From contig OU612065.1 in the NCBI GenBank assembly GCA_914767715.1, forward strand, positions 3,100,001-3,164,000: a DNA stretch of 64,000 bases, in the 5' to 3' direction. Below are positions 20,401 through 32,849 of this stretch, in pieces. Numbering within the stretch: position 1 is the stretch's first letter; each line of letters starts with the position of its first letter. The stretch is from Membranipora membranacea. Taxonomy: Eukaryota > Bryozoa > Gymnolaemata > Cheilostomatida > Membraniporidae. The notes under the pieces are model-generated. The model was not told the origin of the DNA, did not search any database, and saw nothing but the letters and a program-made list of their open reading frames with translations. Position numbers and translations under genes: made by a program.

Positions 20401-23299
20401 CTGCGATACAGTCACAACTCACAACATATGTGTGTAATTGTATGATGTTATGTGTGACATACACTACTACTACACTTACAGCAGGGATCGAGAATTACAG
20501 TTGTATGACTTTGACAGTATGAGTACTTACTTCTACATGTATGATAATGATCCTGATTATTATGATGTGATATTCATAATAATGTTAATTAAAACAGAAC
20601 ATTCAACATACGACACTGTCGTATATGTACACATATATATATATAATATTATTATTTACCACTTACTGACTGAGACAGACACTGACTCTCTGACACAGTG
20701 ATTGCCTCAGTCTGAGAGACCCTCCCTCCAAACCAGTCCAATGAATTGAGATAGAGAGGGAAGTTCAAATCATCATTCATTGCATTCACCCCTCCCTCCC
20801 TGGGTTTGCTGTAGACATGTGGTTACAGGTTAGTTATCAGAATGTTTTTGCTTAATGAGGAATGCAGCCAAAAGACAATATTTGTCCTTAGACTAGCCTA
20901 AAGTGCTTAGAAGTTTAGTAATGTTACTTTTTGTTTTACTACTAATTAGTAGTTTTTTTTACATATACACAAATTGGGAAAAAAGAATCTTCTCACATGG
21001 AAGCCAGAACAAAGTACTGATGCTGTAAAATGGGTCTAAATTCTTAAATTAATGAGATTGTCACACCCTAACCTGTCTTCCTATATATGTAGATTCTAAG
21101 GTTATAAACTTATTCTTTGATTGAGAACACAACTCCTGCTATTGTTTTGGGATGGGGAGACAAGAGAGGAGAACAGATTTGTTCTCTCAGCGGATTGAAT
21201 GCAGAGGGGTATTTTAAAGTCTGTGTAAAGAGTTGAATGTACTTTTGCCTGTTCTAGGAAAGAGGTTCAATGCATGATGAAACTATGAACATGTTTGGAA
21301 AGACAGGGTATTAGGCAAGGCGATAGTGAGTATTTTATGTAAAAGCATTGGCCTTTTTTCTGATTGACAGCCCTAACTGATATCCAAGCGGGGACCTTTA
21401 GTATCCGAGGAAGACACTAAACTTAGTTGCTTGGAAAATTATTTTCAATGGTTTCTAGTATACGCTAGTCTTTCATGGAATGCTTCTAGGGTCTGAATAT
21501 CTTTTCTATTCTCAGGCTTACCAATCTTTGTCAGTTTGATGCTCACTTTGGCTTCTCTGTTATACCTGTTCCAAGGGAAATATCATGACCTCTCATTATC
21601 AAGCCTTTCCACGAATGTCAAACTGTATTTGTGATCATCCTGATAATGAACATATATATAATTATAATTATATTAAAAGAGAAATCCTTTGCTTTGCCTC
21701 TGCTCTGCTTTTCAAAACCCGCTTTCTGCTTTTTAACTGGGCCAGGTCACATCCTTCATCACCTGTTTAGAGCGAGGTCCAGATACCGTCACACAGTTCA
21801 ACTGTAATGGGGGGGGGGGGGCAACACTCTGTCCTCTATTTAAGATTAGTATCAATGGATAGGATTCTGATGTGCGAATTCACCAGTAAGCGTAGGCAAA
21901 GAAATCACAACATCAATTTCGGGACAGTTGAAGCAGTTGTGTATGTACAAGTAGTAATAAACATGAAACCCCAGTCCACTCAACAATCTGTCCCATGACA
22001 ATATGGTCTGCCATGTGCTGTCTATTTGTGCTGAACTGCCGCTGTATAATTACCCTTACTACTATCTCCTTTCTAGAGAAAATTACTTTTTGACAGAGTT
22101 TTCGACGAGCTGCTTTCAATTTATTTTTGGGACATGACAGAAGTACAATACATTGCCAGCATTCTTTTTTTGAATCGCTGGGAGGTTGACCAAACGGCGC
22201 GATTTTCAAATCGGCATGTCATGTCACAGAAAACCAGCGTGTAAGTAATTATAAATACCATATTCATCATTTGACATTTCGCCCATTTATCTGTATTGTT
22301 GGCGGATGGGTTATTATTACAATTCTAAAACACTCATTGTCAGAACCATTTTAACATCTCTAATGTTTTTCATGATGTGAAAAAAAAACATTACAAAACC
22401 TCCAGGCTTCACTAACCTCCCCCTCCCGCTATCTGATTTGTTAAAGGGGCCGTCCTTGGTTTCTGTAATACATTTACCTAAAATAGGAGCCAGCTATTAA
22501 AAGATGTGAATTCACCAAAAAGAATTTTACACCGGATGCCACTCTGTATTAAAATAGTGTTTATGAGTCGTTCTTTATGGGTCTGGATGTATAACACTAT
22601 TTACTGTAGGGAAGTGGCATGTGGAATAACTGCTTCATTTTAATCGACTTTATTTAAGTTAATAACTGGCCCTAGAAAACACTGAATGAACATACTAAAG
22701 TAGCATGGACTGAAAAAAAATGATCGGTAGTAATCTGACTAAGATTTTATATTAATTTACGTTATGCAAAAGTGTGATGAAAATCTATGCAGTCGTGCAC
22801 AACAATGGATCACCATTTTTTGGTGATTGTTAGGCATTGAGGGAGAAATTTTTATGCTCATTACTTCTCTTGTATTGAATTTATCATCAATGCCCAATAT
22901 ATAACCTGTTTTCAGTTTTTTTTGTAGTGAGAGGTGTGCATGGTTGAACCAAATAAAGCTAGTTAAGCCACACAAAAAATTCAAATATCTGAAAATGTTC
23001 AACAGTCGCTTTGAACAAATTTCTAAATAATCTCCTGCTGTTCATCATGCTGACAGCAAATTTGAATGATATTCTGGACTCTGGAGTCAAAATTTTGTCC
23101 AAAATGAGTGAAAATTTGGGTTATTATTTGTTACAGTTTGCCAACCAGGATCTGTAAGCTGGTAAAATTATTGATGGATGTGACAGTGCAAGACCAAAAT
23201 ATTATGGGTCTCTCCTCCAGTTAGTGCCAAATCTCTTGTATATGGTGTCATGGTGATAGCATAAGCTAATCAAATACCTCAATAATAAGGCATATATGT
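20401..23299. other. Non-coding; upstream region of EBNA1BP2
   Basis: Open frames here (for example the Tyr/Asp-rich one at 20438-20701) have low-complexity composition and no homology I recognise. A G13 run is at 21809-21821. The segment near 22160-22230 has several CpGs (GGCGCGATTT) and could hold the first, untranslated EBNA1BP2 exon on the minus strand, but this is a guess. Confidence 0.35.
21809..21821 (+). repeat. G13 homopolymer
   Basis: Thirteen consecutive G after AACTGTAAT, in non-coding DNA upstream of EBNA1BP2. Confidence 0.95.
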
Positions 23300-23987
23300 C
23301 CAGAATATGCCTTTTACCACCATAGGGAACTACCACCTGATCAAATATGCAGATGACACTCTCCTATTAGAGCTCTGCACACCTAACACACCATCAACAC
23401 TGGACTCGCGGAATTCCTCACTGACTGGTTTTGTGCCAATGACCTCATACTAATGTCACCAAAACAATGGAAATGATTATTAGTAACAAACGTGATAATC
23501 CAAGCTGTGATCAATTTGTATATCTTGGCACTTCTATTGACTCAAAGCTCACTTTTAAAGATCATACCCAGTCTGTCGTTAGGAAAGCTAGAAAACGGCT
23601 TTTTATTATGAAACATCTAACATTCCTCAAAGTGCCTAAACCAATCAGATTGAGATGCTATGTCACGTTCACTGAGTGCTTGAGTGCGCTTTTATTTACC
23701 ATCTGTGCACTGTTTTTGGTCATATGTCCAATTCATGTCGAGGATCTATTGACAATGTGATCTCCACAGCAGGTTATCTAGCAGGATGCAGATTCTCCAA
23801 CATATCAGATGTCTATGAACGTTGTTTTCACAATAAGTGCCTTAGAATGTACGCCACTGAGAATGACCATCTTTTTGAGCTAGAACCTCTTTTTGAGCTC
23901 ACTTCAGGGCCCTACCGTGCCTTGAAGTGTAGAGTTGATATTCGTAAGAATTGTTTTAGAGCACCAATGCATCAAATTTTTAAATAA
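23300..23987 (+). mobile_element. LINE ORF2 C-terminal remnant F
   Basis: The plus strand shows YHLIKYADDTLLLEL (catalytic YADD) near 23320-23370. After a frame shift it reads QFVYLGTSIDSKLTFKDH and KARKRLFIMKHLTF. After another shift it gives an ending with CLRMYATENDHLFEL, stopping at 23987. The order is that of LINE ORF2 downstream of the palm. It is broken and 5' truncated. Confidence 0.75.
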
Positions 23988-25189
23988 AACATTTTTCTGA
24001 GTATCATTTTATAGCGGTACAACACTGCAACATTTTTATATCATACTATATTATACTATATCATATTATTAGTATTTTAATATTTTTATTATGAGCTCAA
24101 CAGACGCTGTCATTTCTCAACCACTCGGCAGAGACAGAATAAATTATCCATTATCCAATTATCCATAGAAAGCCCAATTTAAAATTTGAATGTTTTGCTG
24201 TTTTGCCGTCAGAGGTCACTGCGACTCATCGTCAAATATTAAAGAGGTTTGAACTGTGTACATAACCATCAGGCATGATCACCAATACGATAATAAAAAC
24301 TTTTAAAAAGCGATATATCGCGTCAATGAACAAGATTCTCTATTACTAAAAAGTGTAAAATAAAATAACCTCATTTTTAAAATAGGCTTACCGAAAAATG
24401 CGTGCAATACTAACTCATATTATTTCAGCATTTTATTTTTCAATATTAGTTTTTATTGCATCCTAGGAATCAAATGGAGTAGACTTTTCCAAGACTGTGA
24501 CATCTGTTAGCTGTGAGTTGTTAGTATTGTGTGCCATTGCAGTAGCCTGCTCATGGCGGACTGTAGAGGGAAATTGTTATTAGTGTTAGAGTCAGATTTG
24601 TCTGCCTTTTTCTTTCTGTTACTCTTGTGAGGCAAAATTGGAGACAAGAAAACAGTGACCAGGAGAACAGTTTCTTGAAATATATTCTTAGGATTCCAAC
24701 GGAATTTGTCTCAACCATAGTGTACAAAATATACATTTAGTTGTTAGACAAAGAAAAATCCAAGATATAAAATCCTCTCAAAATTCCCACAAGTACTAGG
24801 ATTTCATTGCCGAAAGTCCCATGATATTTCAGAAAGACCTTTGTCTTTTCAGTACCTTATATACAATTAATCAGTACGAAAATACATCTTCTCAGATAAA
24901 TAATAATAATAAATATTCTAACCAGTGACATAATGATGAAGTTCGAGAGGGTACATGATATATTCTGTATTCTCCGAATATAATTTTTGCTCCTTATTAT
25001 TCTGATTTTCCCAATGAAATTTCAACTAAAGCTCTGATTGTAGCAAAAAAATAATAATTCGACACATCTTATATAGTGGTAATTACGCACCAACCACAAC
25101 CCTGTGTGTTCAACCTGGTTCCATATAAATAAGTGTGAATACAAAATGAGTGATAAAAATTCTATATACAACAAAAAAGTTTATCTAAA
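23988..25189. other. Intergenic, nothing recognised
   Basis: This AT-rich DNA lies between LINE remnant F and the stop codon of the FAM20-like gene. It includes that gene's 3'UTR on the minus strand. I see no coding exon and no clear polyadenylation signal near the stop. Confidence 0.4.
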
Positions 25190-28100
25190 CTAAAATCCAT
25201 CATCTATAACCACTTTGTCCCAGCCATTCTCAAGTATACATTTTTGAACTTCTTTCAATGCTATCGTGACTCTTCTATCGGCAGCTGACAGAAAACCACC
25301 AACTAATATAGGATAAAGTGGGTCTTTTGATGTGGAAAAGTCAAGCAGTTTGCTTAGCTTATATGGTCCTTCATCAAACAGTATAAGTTTTTGTAGAGTG
25401 GAGTGCCTGATTTGACAGCACTGTTGGAGAGGGACTAGGATTGTTATCTCATCTCTGTACATCTTACCCCACCTGCAAAAACATGTCAAACATGAGAAAT
25501 GTCTGAAGATGAAACTGCCAGACTAAAAGTTGATGACTATATAATGAATTTCAGGAATTTGACCCCTGATAACACACATTTAGTTACAGACAAACATGTA
25601 TGGCACTTACCCTCTGCCATTATCTAGGACAACAGGCACAGTGTCATTCTGCCAGTCATCAGGAAAATCGTACACTTCATAATGATGTCTGTCCATATTA
25701 GCTGTAAAACGAATAAATCCACTATGGAAATTCTAATAAATACATAAATAAATATTATTTAATCAATAATTTTAAGCGCTACATTCATTACGCTATGACA
25801 AGGCAAAGGCAAATGGGCCATGCAACTTATCAGCCATAGAATCTTGTGACGCAATAACGTTACCAAAATACATTATGGCTTATTGTTGGTATGGCTACAT
25901 GGCCGTGCCAGAAACAACCTTCAGTTGGACTAAAGTGGTACCTTGCCTAATCACAGATTTCAATTTAAATATCAGACTAGGATTTTTTTGCATATCCCTC
26001 ACTGGTTTGGAATGCAGCAAATTACCATACACTGCCCTCTGAACCACATGCAACTTTTACACAGAAAGCAGAGGTGAGGTGGTGAATATTATATCGATGT
26101 ATGGGTGTTACTAACAAAAATTGCTATGTTGACTGTCAAACCCTTTGAGCTCACACCAAACTTCCTCCTCAAATCAAATACACGTCAAGTTAATCCAATT
26201 GTAATGACATCGTCATGTCATGTTCATCAAATTGATCTCATGACATTAGTGATGGCATTCAGAAAGTGACTGTTGAGTTACAAGGAAACAAATTTATTTC
26301 TTACCTTGTATGAAGTCAAATATATGTAAGTCTACGAGATCGAGAAGTGACCTGCCCTCATTAAATGGAGACCTCTCCTTTACACCATCACAATAATCAG
26401 GATTCGTCTCCCACTCAGCCTTATTATACCGACTGGAAATGAGAACGACAGCTAAATAGTTGTTCTCAATGCATTTCATGAATATTAGCAACCAGTACCG
26501 GTACAACTCACTCATTGACATTATCAAGTCCAGATCCTTGCAAATCTTGATTATCCTGGACAAGCCTCTAGTTTGGGATTGATTCACCTGATCAAGCTAA
26601 TGATCACTCTGTGTCAATTGTCATGGCTCAACAATCAACATTGAAGTAGACCAGGGAGTCAACTACTTGAGAAACCTAACACTACCAGGACTTATTGACG
26701 AGGGCATTACTTTGATGGTTTTATCTCGTCGCCACCTAATATTTATATGTGGGAATGGAAATTACCTGTATGATCTACGCCAGGGGTTTCTGCGATGTTC
26801 TCTAGGAGCAAAGTCATCTGAGGGTAAAAATGCTGCAACAGATCCTTCGAGCCAGTCAGGATGTCCACAGATAGCATGATTAGAATCACAGTAATATGAG
26901 CATTTACCGTAGAAGCATAGATTGCCCACAGGAGAATAGAACATAGTCTTTCTGAACCGAGGGCTTGCATACTGCTTTATGTCAGTGGTGATGTTTAGAA
27001 TTCTACCCGATACAGGTGGATTTCTTCTAAACCCAAATATTCTGAAAGTATAACAATATATCATGGAGTATAAGCTGATACCAGGCATACTGTAGCCAAT
27101 GTGTTGGCTCTGTTTGGTAACCACTCAGGCTAGGCTTACTATGTGGACATATCTGGTGGTATGTCAAAACTTTAGAAGGGAAATGACTAGGAGTGTTATG
27201 GTCAATAAACTTATAGGTACTCTTGATAGCTGCCTATATTTATTTATACCAAACTTCCAAAAGTGATTTGGGATTTGGCATTTTGCCAAATCAGGCACAT
27301 TACCAGGTTAGTTCTTGTTGGAGAAAGAATGGCTCTATATAAGACCTGAGGTGCATGGATAAACTCATTCATGAAATCCAGAGTTGAGTGGCAGTACCTT
27401 GACATCCTAAGCTTCACCAATGATATCTCATATCATGCCGTGTTTGAAACATGATAATTTTACATTCTCATCAATGTTTACATGCACAATAACCTCTCTA
27501 ACACAGTACAGTACTTTACATACTGACCTATCCAGATGAAAGCCAGCGATTTCTGCGGTGTGACGCTCATAGTCACTGAAATAATAATGATTCTCCTGCG
27601 TCTCGGTGTCTCTTGTGAATCTATCAAACCATAAATAAATTCAAATTTGATTATGAAACCCAAAAAAAATGATCAATCCGTGTTGACAAGCTTTTTGTCA
27701 ATACAGCTTAGGCTAGTTACTCATCAGATGAACTCAACAGGTGTGTCTCTGGAGTGACACTTCAATCATATTGTGAAATTGAATTTGGTATGTGGTCTGA
27801 AGATGGTATAGTTAGGGAGATTCACTGGAAGCAACCCTTGCCATTGTCATACCAGTCATTGTTTTACTCACCAATAAATATAACACCTATGCCATTACAC
27901 TGCATTACAAAAACCGCCTAGAATAAATTAGCATTCTTAGTCATATGGGTTGTATGAAATGGATAATAATATTCTACCTCATGGGTTTCCACAGTCCTTC
28001 AAGCTCATCAGCAAACGCAACTTTAATTTTGAGCTGTGTACCTCCAGTCAGTTGTTCTAAAATGGTTCAAATTTTATGATACTCAATGTTCTTACATAGC

Positions 28101-31100
28101 ATCAGAAGCAAGCAGTGAGCTAATGATAAAGATTTAATGTGTTAATGTGGAAGAACGACATCCTGGAAAAATACTTTCAAAAAGGATTCAATAACGTATG
28201 GTAGGCTTACTACAAAACACAACTCGTCATTAGATTTGGACAGAGATTAATCAGATAATCGACCTACTAGAGTGTATGACTGGTAACGTAGCCATGTCCT
28301 TCAGTATCTTATCAATAATGGGGTCATCATGATGATACAACTCATACTGAGAAATATTCAGGTACCAAAGCTCCCAGTGTTTCAGAGTCTCTCCTCTCTC
28401 CCTGTAAGAGAAAGGAAACGATTTGTAGGTTATAATTATGGCATTTGTTTAGTCTCTGACACATATGCAAGGCATTGAGGAGGTTAACCTGTGGAAATCC
28501 TCTGCTTTTTACTATATTCCTAAATCCTTTGCTATATTTACGCAAGGTGTGACAGTCTTGGAATATTTATCTAGGGCTATTTACCATTGATCACGAAAGG
28601 AAATTATGGGCACTGCTGTATTGAATACAATCCTAAACGCAGCTAGAATTTTTGACAAGTAGGCGATGTCCTTGTAATAATTAACAAAATATGATTTATG
28701 AGCAGGACTTGGTAGCCTGGGATTATGCTAATGTCCTGTAACAAAGGCTTATACTATCATTATACGCCCCACCCATTCACACTCACTGGATGGCACTGTC
28801 ATCAAATATGTTCATCTTTTTGCCAGCTCTTCGGGCTTTGTGTCTGTATTCATTGATATGATAAATTAATTTATCAGGAGACATTTGATAAATTTCTCTA
28901 GAGAATAAGACCTTATCACGCCTCATAGGAGTAAACACCATATTCCTGTAGCTCTTAGATTGATCATTAGCCACTTCAGCCTTTGGTCTGAACAAGAATT
29001 TCCTTCTCAATACTTCATCAACATTGTTTATCTAAAAATATAAGATATCATGCAGTTATCAGACTTTATTTATACAGCAGCTATAATGTGAAACAATGAG
29101 GAAATCTTGACGACCAGAGATAACAGGTTATATGCAGTTCTGTATAGGAAACACACCCCAATCAATGGTGACATGGCTACTGACACCAAGTGCAGGTTTT
29201 TAGGATCTTTGAGAGTAAGACAAAATAGTCCTCAAAAATTGCACAAGCCGAACAAACCAGTGTAGTTGGCAAGTATTACTGGAGAAATATTTCACAGCAA
29301 TATCATCAGAATGGGTCATAAACATACTTATGGATGGTCATACCAATGACTGCCAGTAGCTCAATATTCTGGCTAGTCTGTTTGTCCAAGGCTCTGATTT
29401 GTTTTATGTGGTGACCCTTGCTCGGCCAATCTGATGCCTACTCTAGTCTAAGTGCATAACATTATCAAACATTAAAACTGCAGCCAGGTACAGTTAATAC
29501 TGAATACCAAAATAAAAGTTCTTCCATCAAGCCAAAAGCAGAAGAACTTTGAGGCTAATATGACAATGATTACAACTATAAACACAGTTAAGCGATTTAT
29601 GATGAGACATACCATTGCACCATAGCTCAGGGGCTTTAGCAGGTGTCTGATGTCAATTATGTGATATAAACAAACATGATGTTGGTTGGAAAAAACTGCG
29701 CAGACAAGAGCTTAATAATTTTCAACAGGAACTTTTCCAAATAAATTGGTGACAAGAATTCGATTATTTATGTAAAACTTCAGAAAATAATACTGGACAG
29801 ACTGCATAGCAGGAATGTAATGCCATATAGATTTGAGGTGACCAAAAATAAAAATTGTAACCTTACAACCTCAGTACGGAAAACAGGCTTGTGACAGAGT
29901 GGAAGACGTAGTCAAGTTGAGGAATACAAAGTTGTTTTGCATGTATAGTAATATATATATATATATGGATATATATATTAAATACGTCCTATTGAGCTCA
30001 GTAGAAATATTTGGTTTGTGGTTTTTCTGCAATGATATAAAATTTTTGCGATCTATGCTCATTTTGTATCAATAGACATCGAAACGCTAGAGAGTTTGTA
30101 TCTTCAGCTGTTTACTCTATGAAAAGTAAAAGACGCCATGCTAAACAGTCTGAACGCGGCGTTGCCTATACCCAGGGAAACTGTATAATAGTAGTCATTT
30201 TTTGTTGAATATCCTATAGACAGTTTTCTGAGCTCTTATATATGCCTCAATTTGGAGTTGTCCTCTCTCCAGTTTGGTACTTTTAACCCACGCTGCATAG
30301 GAAAAACCTGCTGAAGGAGGGTTATCTTGATAACCGCTTATGTAAGGATAAAAATGATTTTTGATTCAGAGTCTGCACCATTGAAAACCCTGTGAGACAG
30401 GGTTTCCAAATCATTAGAGGCTTGAATGTTGATAAATCTTAATTTTTAGTGACGAAAATCATGAAAAATTCTGCCATATTGTCCGCAAAACAGGCAGAAA
30501 ATGCTATAATTGACTATCCAAATACTAATATTATTTCCCAAAATATGTCCATATGAGTTTTCAATGTTGCAGATTCTGAATCAAAAATCATTTTTATTCT
30601 AACACAAGCGGTTTTCAAGATAACCCTCTTTTCAGCACGTTTTTCCTATGCGGCGTGGGTTTAAAGTACCAAACTGGAGTGAGGACAACTCTGAATTGAG
30701 GCCTAAATCAGAGCTCAGAAAACTGTCTATTGAGCTAAGCATGCTTTTCCTAGGATTGAGGTTTGGGATAAAAAATGTTCTATTTCACATAATGATTATT
30801 GAATCCAAAATTTTGCACAATGGCACATAATAGGGTGTCTAGAGGGTCAAGTACAATTGACCCAGGAAGTCAACATGCAGGCGGGGGGGGGGGGCTAGAT
30901 GCAAAATCCCAAAAATCTCTTGATAATCACTAAGTTTCCATGCATTGATTTTGCACAAAGAATTAAGTTGCCCCCTCTCAATTTGTATGAATGTTACGGT
31001 TCCCATGATGATGAAATTTCAAACCATGAGGTTGGGGATCGGACACAATAATTGTGTCTGATCCCCAAACTCATGGTTAAATATGCCTCCCATGTGATAG

Positions 31101-31683
31101 TATTTGAAGCTAACCGCTTAGCCACAACAGTCTTGTCATTTCGACATAAACAGATACCCAAAACCAATGAAGGAACACGAACCAATGCGAACCAAAATTG
31201 ATGTGAAAACTGAATGATTGCCTTAAAATAAGTTGTGCAGGTTGTACTTGTATAAAAATTCAGGTTTTAGTTTAGGTTCATTAGGTTGTACCCGTATTAA
31301 ATTTTCCACCAAATTTTCAGGACTATCTTCAGCCCGATCATTGTCTGACTGCAATGAAGCTGCCTCAGCCCAACACACATAGCCAAATAGATACAGATAG
31401 ATTAAAAAGTATGCTTATGATAGCTTACTTTTTGACCTGGAGGTGGCTCATCAGCAAATTGATGTTCAGGACTAGAATAATTGGACATTGCCCAAGAACT
31501 TTTATCCACTAGGCTCCTGGCTGCCACGAGATGTGAGCCGCCCTGCCTATACAGCTGCTCTCCTTTGTCTTTTATTGATTCTGAGTGACCATGCATAAGG
31601 GCAGATAGTGTAAAAAATATCAGCGTCACGGCGCCCAGTAATGTCACCACCCCAACTCGCCACTTCAATTTCATGTTCAGCAT
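25190..31683 (-). CDS. FAM20C: FAM20C-like Golgi secretory-pathway kinase
   Basis: Nine exons on the minus strand: 31683-31429, 29031-28787, 28401-28268, 28056-27978, 27620-27528, 27041-26766, 26432-26305, 25701-25611 and 25472-25190. They give 527 aa (human FAM20C 584). Residues 8-30 are a signal anchor ([20 protein letters not shown]), as in a type II Golgi protein. Catalytic features: GLWKPMR (ATP-site Lys, about residue 235), [14 protein letters not shown] (Glu, about 262), NMDRHHYE (about 405-412) and LDNGRGWGK (metal-binding Asp, about 429). The cysteines [18 protein letters not shown] and LVPLQQCC are also present. FAM20C phosphorylates Ser-x-Glu in secreted proteins; FAM20B phosphorylates xylose in proteoglycan linkers. 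Sequence blocks such as RNPWRRSY and [10 protein letters not shown] are closest to FAM20C, but in a basal animal it may represent the pre-duplication ancestor. Three upstream in-frame stops fix the start; an acceptor at 31779-31780 shows an untranslated exon before it. Confidence 0.93.
30219..30727. mobile_element. 509-bp MITE with long inverted repeats, copy 2
   Basis: Same family as 16985-17492: ends GACAGTTTTC/GAAAACTGTC with TA on each side, and arms of about 180 bp. The core is in the opposite orientation relative to copy 1 (here CCCTGTGAGACAGGG comes first). It sits in intron 1 of the FAM20C-like gene. Confidence 0.9.
30883..30894 (+). repeat. G12 homopolymer
   Basis: Twelve consecutive G in AT-rich surroundings, within intron 1 of the FAM20C-like gene. 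Confidence 0.95.
31021..31078. repeat. 58-bp near-perfect palindrome
   Basis: ACCATGAGGTTGGGGATCGG faces the matching right arm (CTGATCCCCAAACTCATGGT) around ACACAATAATTGTGT, with a 1-nt loop. Arms of about 28 bp contain two mismatches. It lies in intron 1 of the FAM20C-like gene on the transcribed strand, so the RNA could fold into a long hairpin. No flanking duplication found. Confidence 0.9.
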
Positions 31684-31778
31684 GGCAAGAAGTCAGTTTA
31701 TCTGAGATCGTATAATATGAGATGTTTGTTATCCTGTGCTGATGTTATCCAGCTTCTGGCTCTGAAGCAGGATGTTAC
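31684..31778 (-). other. 5'UTR part of the FAM20C-like coding exon 1
   Basis: A strong acceptor (TTTTTTTCAG) on the minus strand precedes 31778, 95 bases upstream of the start codon. All three frames contain stops before the ATG. Transcription therefore starts further upstream (higher coordinates), and at least one non-coding exon precedes this one. Confidence 0.65.
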
Positions 31779-32761
31779 CTGAAAAAAATGACGATAAGAG
31801 AAGTGATAGCGCAAATCGAGTTCTATTTTAGTAACAATCATTACTTTTACTTACTATTTTACTATTTATGAAACTTACAATACAGTAAAACACAAATAAC
31901 CCACATGTTATCAAATTACTGATACATGCTGTTTGACACACGAAAGCCTTTCAAATTGAGATCCATATCACAATGTTGTTATAGGAATAGCTATGTGGTT
32001 TACAATTTTTTTTACGCTCACCGGTATAAGATGTAAAAATAAACTGATTCTTACTTTGGGTACAACGTTCTGTGATCAAAGGGGTACGAATAGCAATCAT
32101 TTAAAATTTTATGCTGCAATTGGGCATCATTGATGATGCTGATGCCGTGATTAGGAATATTGTCTTGATTATCTCAAAGTTCATGATTTTAATCGATCAA
32201 ATCAGGAACTGTAGCCCCACATTGATACATTACTAGCACAGGATTATCTGATATTGCTGGATGCTGACAATCATCAGTAAATTTAAAATTCTAAGACTAA
32301 TACTGTGAATGTAAATTAGCCGGATAACTACAGCTGTTCTCAACAAAATCTATGACCAAGTACTAATAAATTTCAATATATTACCATCTCTGCAAGTAAT
32401 ATAATATCCCTGTGATATATATAATATCACCCCTGTGAGTAAATTAAATCTGAATCTAAAATAAATCCCAACATGTATTTGATACTAATGAAGTCAAAAC
32501 ACTGAGAATGTTCAAGCTCAGCTCTTAAATGTTATCGATTTTGACTGCTTGCTTCATCAACGCACTCGACAGTGTAGCTTTAAAGCATCGACAATTCAAC
32601 ACCACATCAGTGTATTGACCTGAAACACTATAGCTGAAGTACAATTAACTTCTACAAAATACATGCATACACAAAGAAACGTAGTCATCCGATGTTTCTG
32701 CAATCAAATTGCCAGGGATGTTGAGAGTCAATACAATGTATGAATGTATGTTACCAAGTAC

Positions 32762-32849
32762 CTTTTCTTATTGCAAATTCTGTAATCAATGCTGATGCCA
32801 AGCAGTAGACCTGTAGCTGTCGCATAAGCTGCACCAACAGTTGCCAACT
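32762..32849 (-). CDS. Candidate exon encoding a transmembrane segment (micropeptide or 5' exon)
   Basis: An 88-nt segment is bounded by an acceptor (GCATTTTCAG) and a donor (AAAG|GTACTT). One frame reads LATVGAAYATATGLLLGISI followed by DYRICNKK, a plausible membrane helix ending in basic residues. Joined to the candidate exon at 38160-38124 it continues in phase. Joined to the FAM20C-like exon at 31778 it meets TAA at once, giving a 42-residue peptide. It may be a 5'UTR exon of the FAM20C-like gene carrying an upstream ORF. No homologue recognised; low confidence. Confidence 0.3.

Noticed and set aside
20438-20701. Tyr/Asp-rich 87-codon open frame
   Set aside because: Composition follows AT-dinucleotide repeats (TATGAT, ATATAT) and there is no homology.
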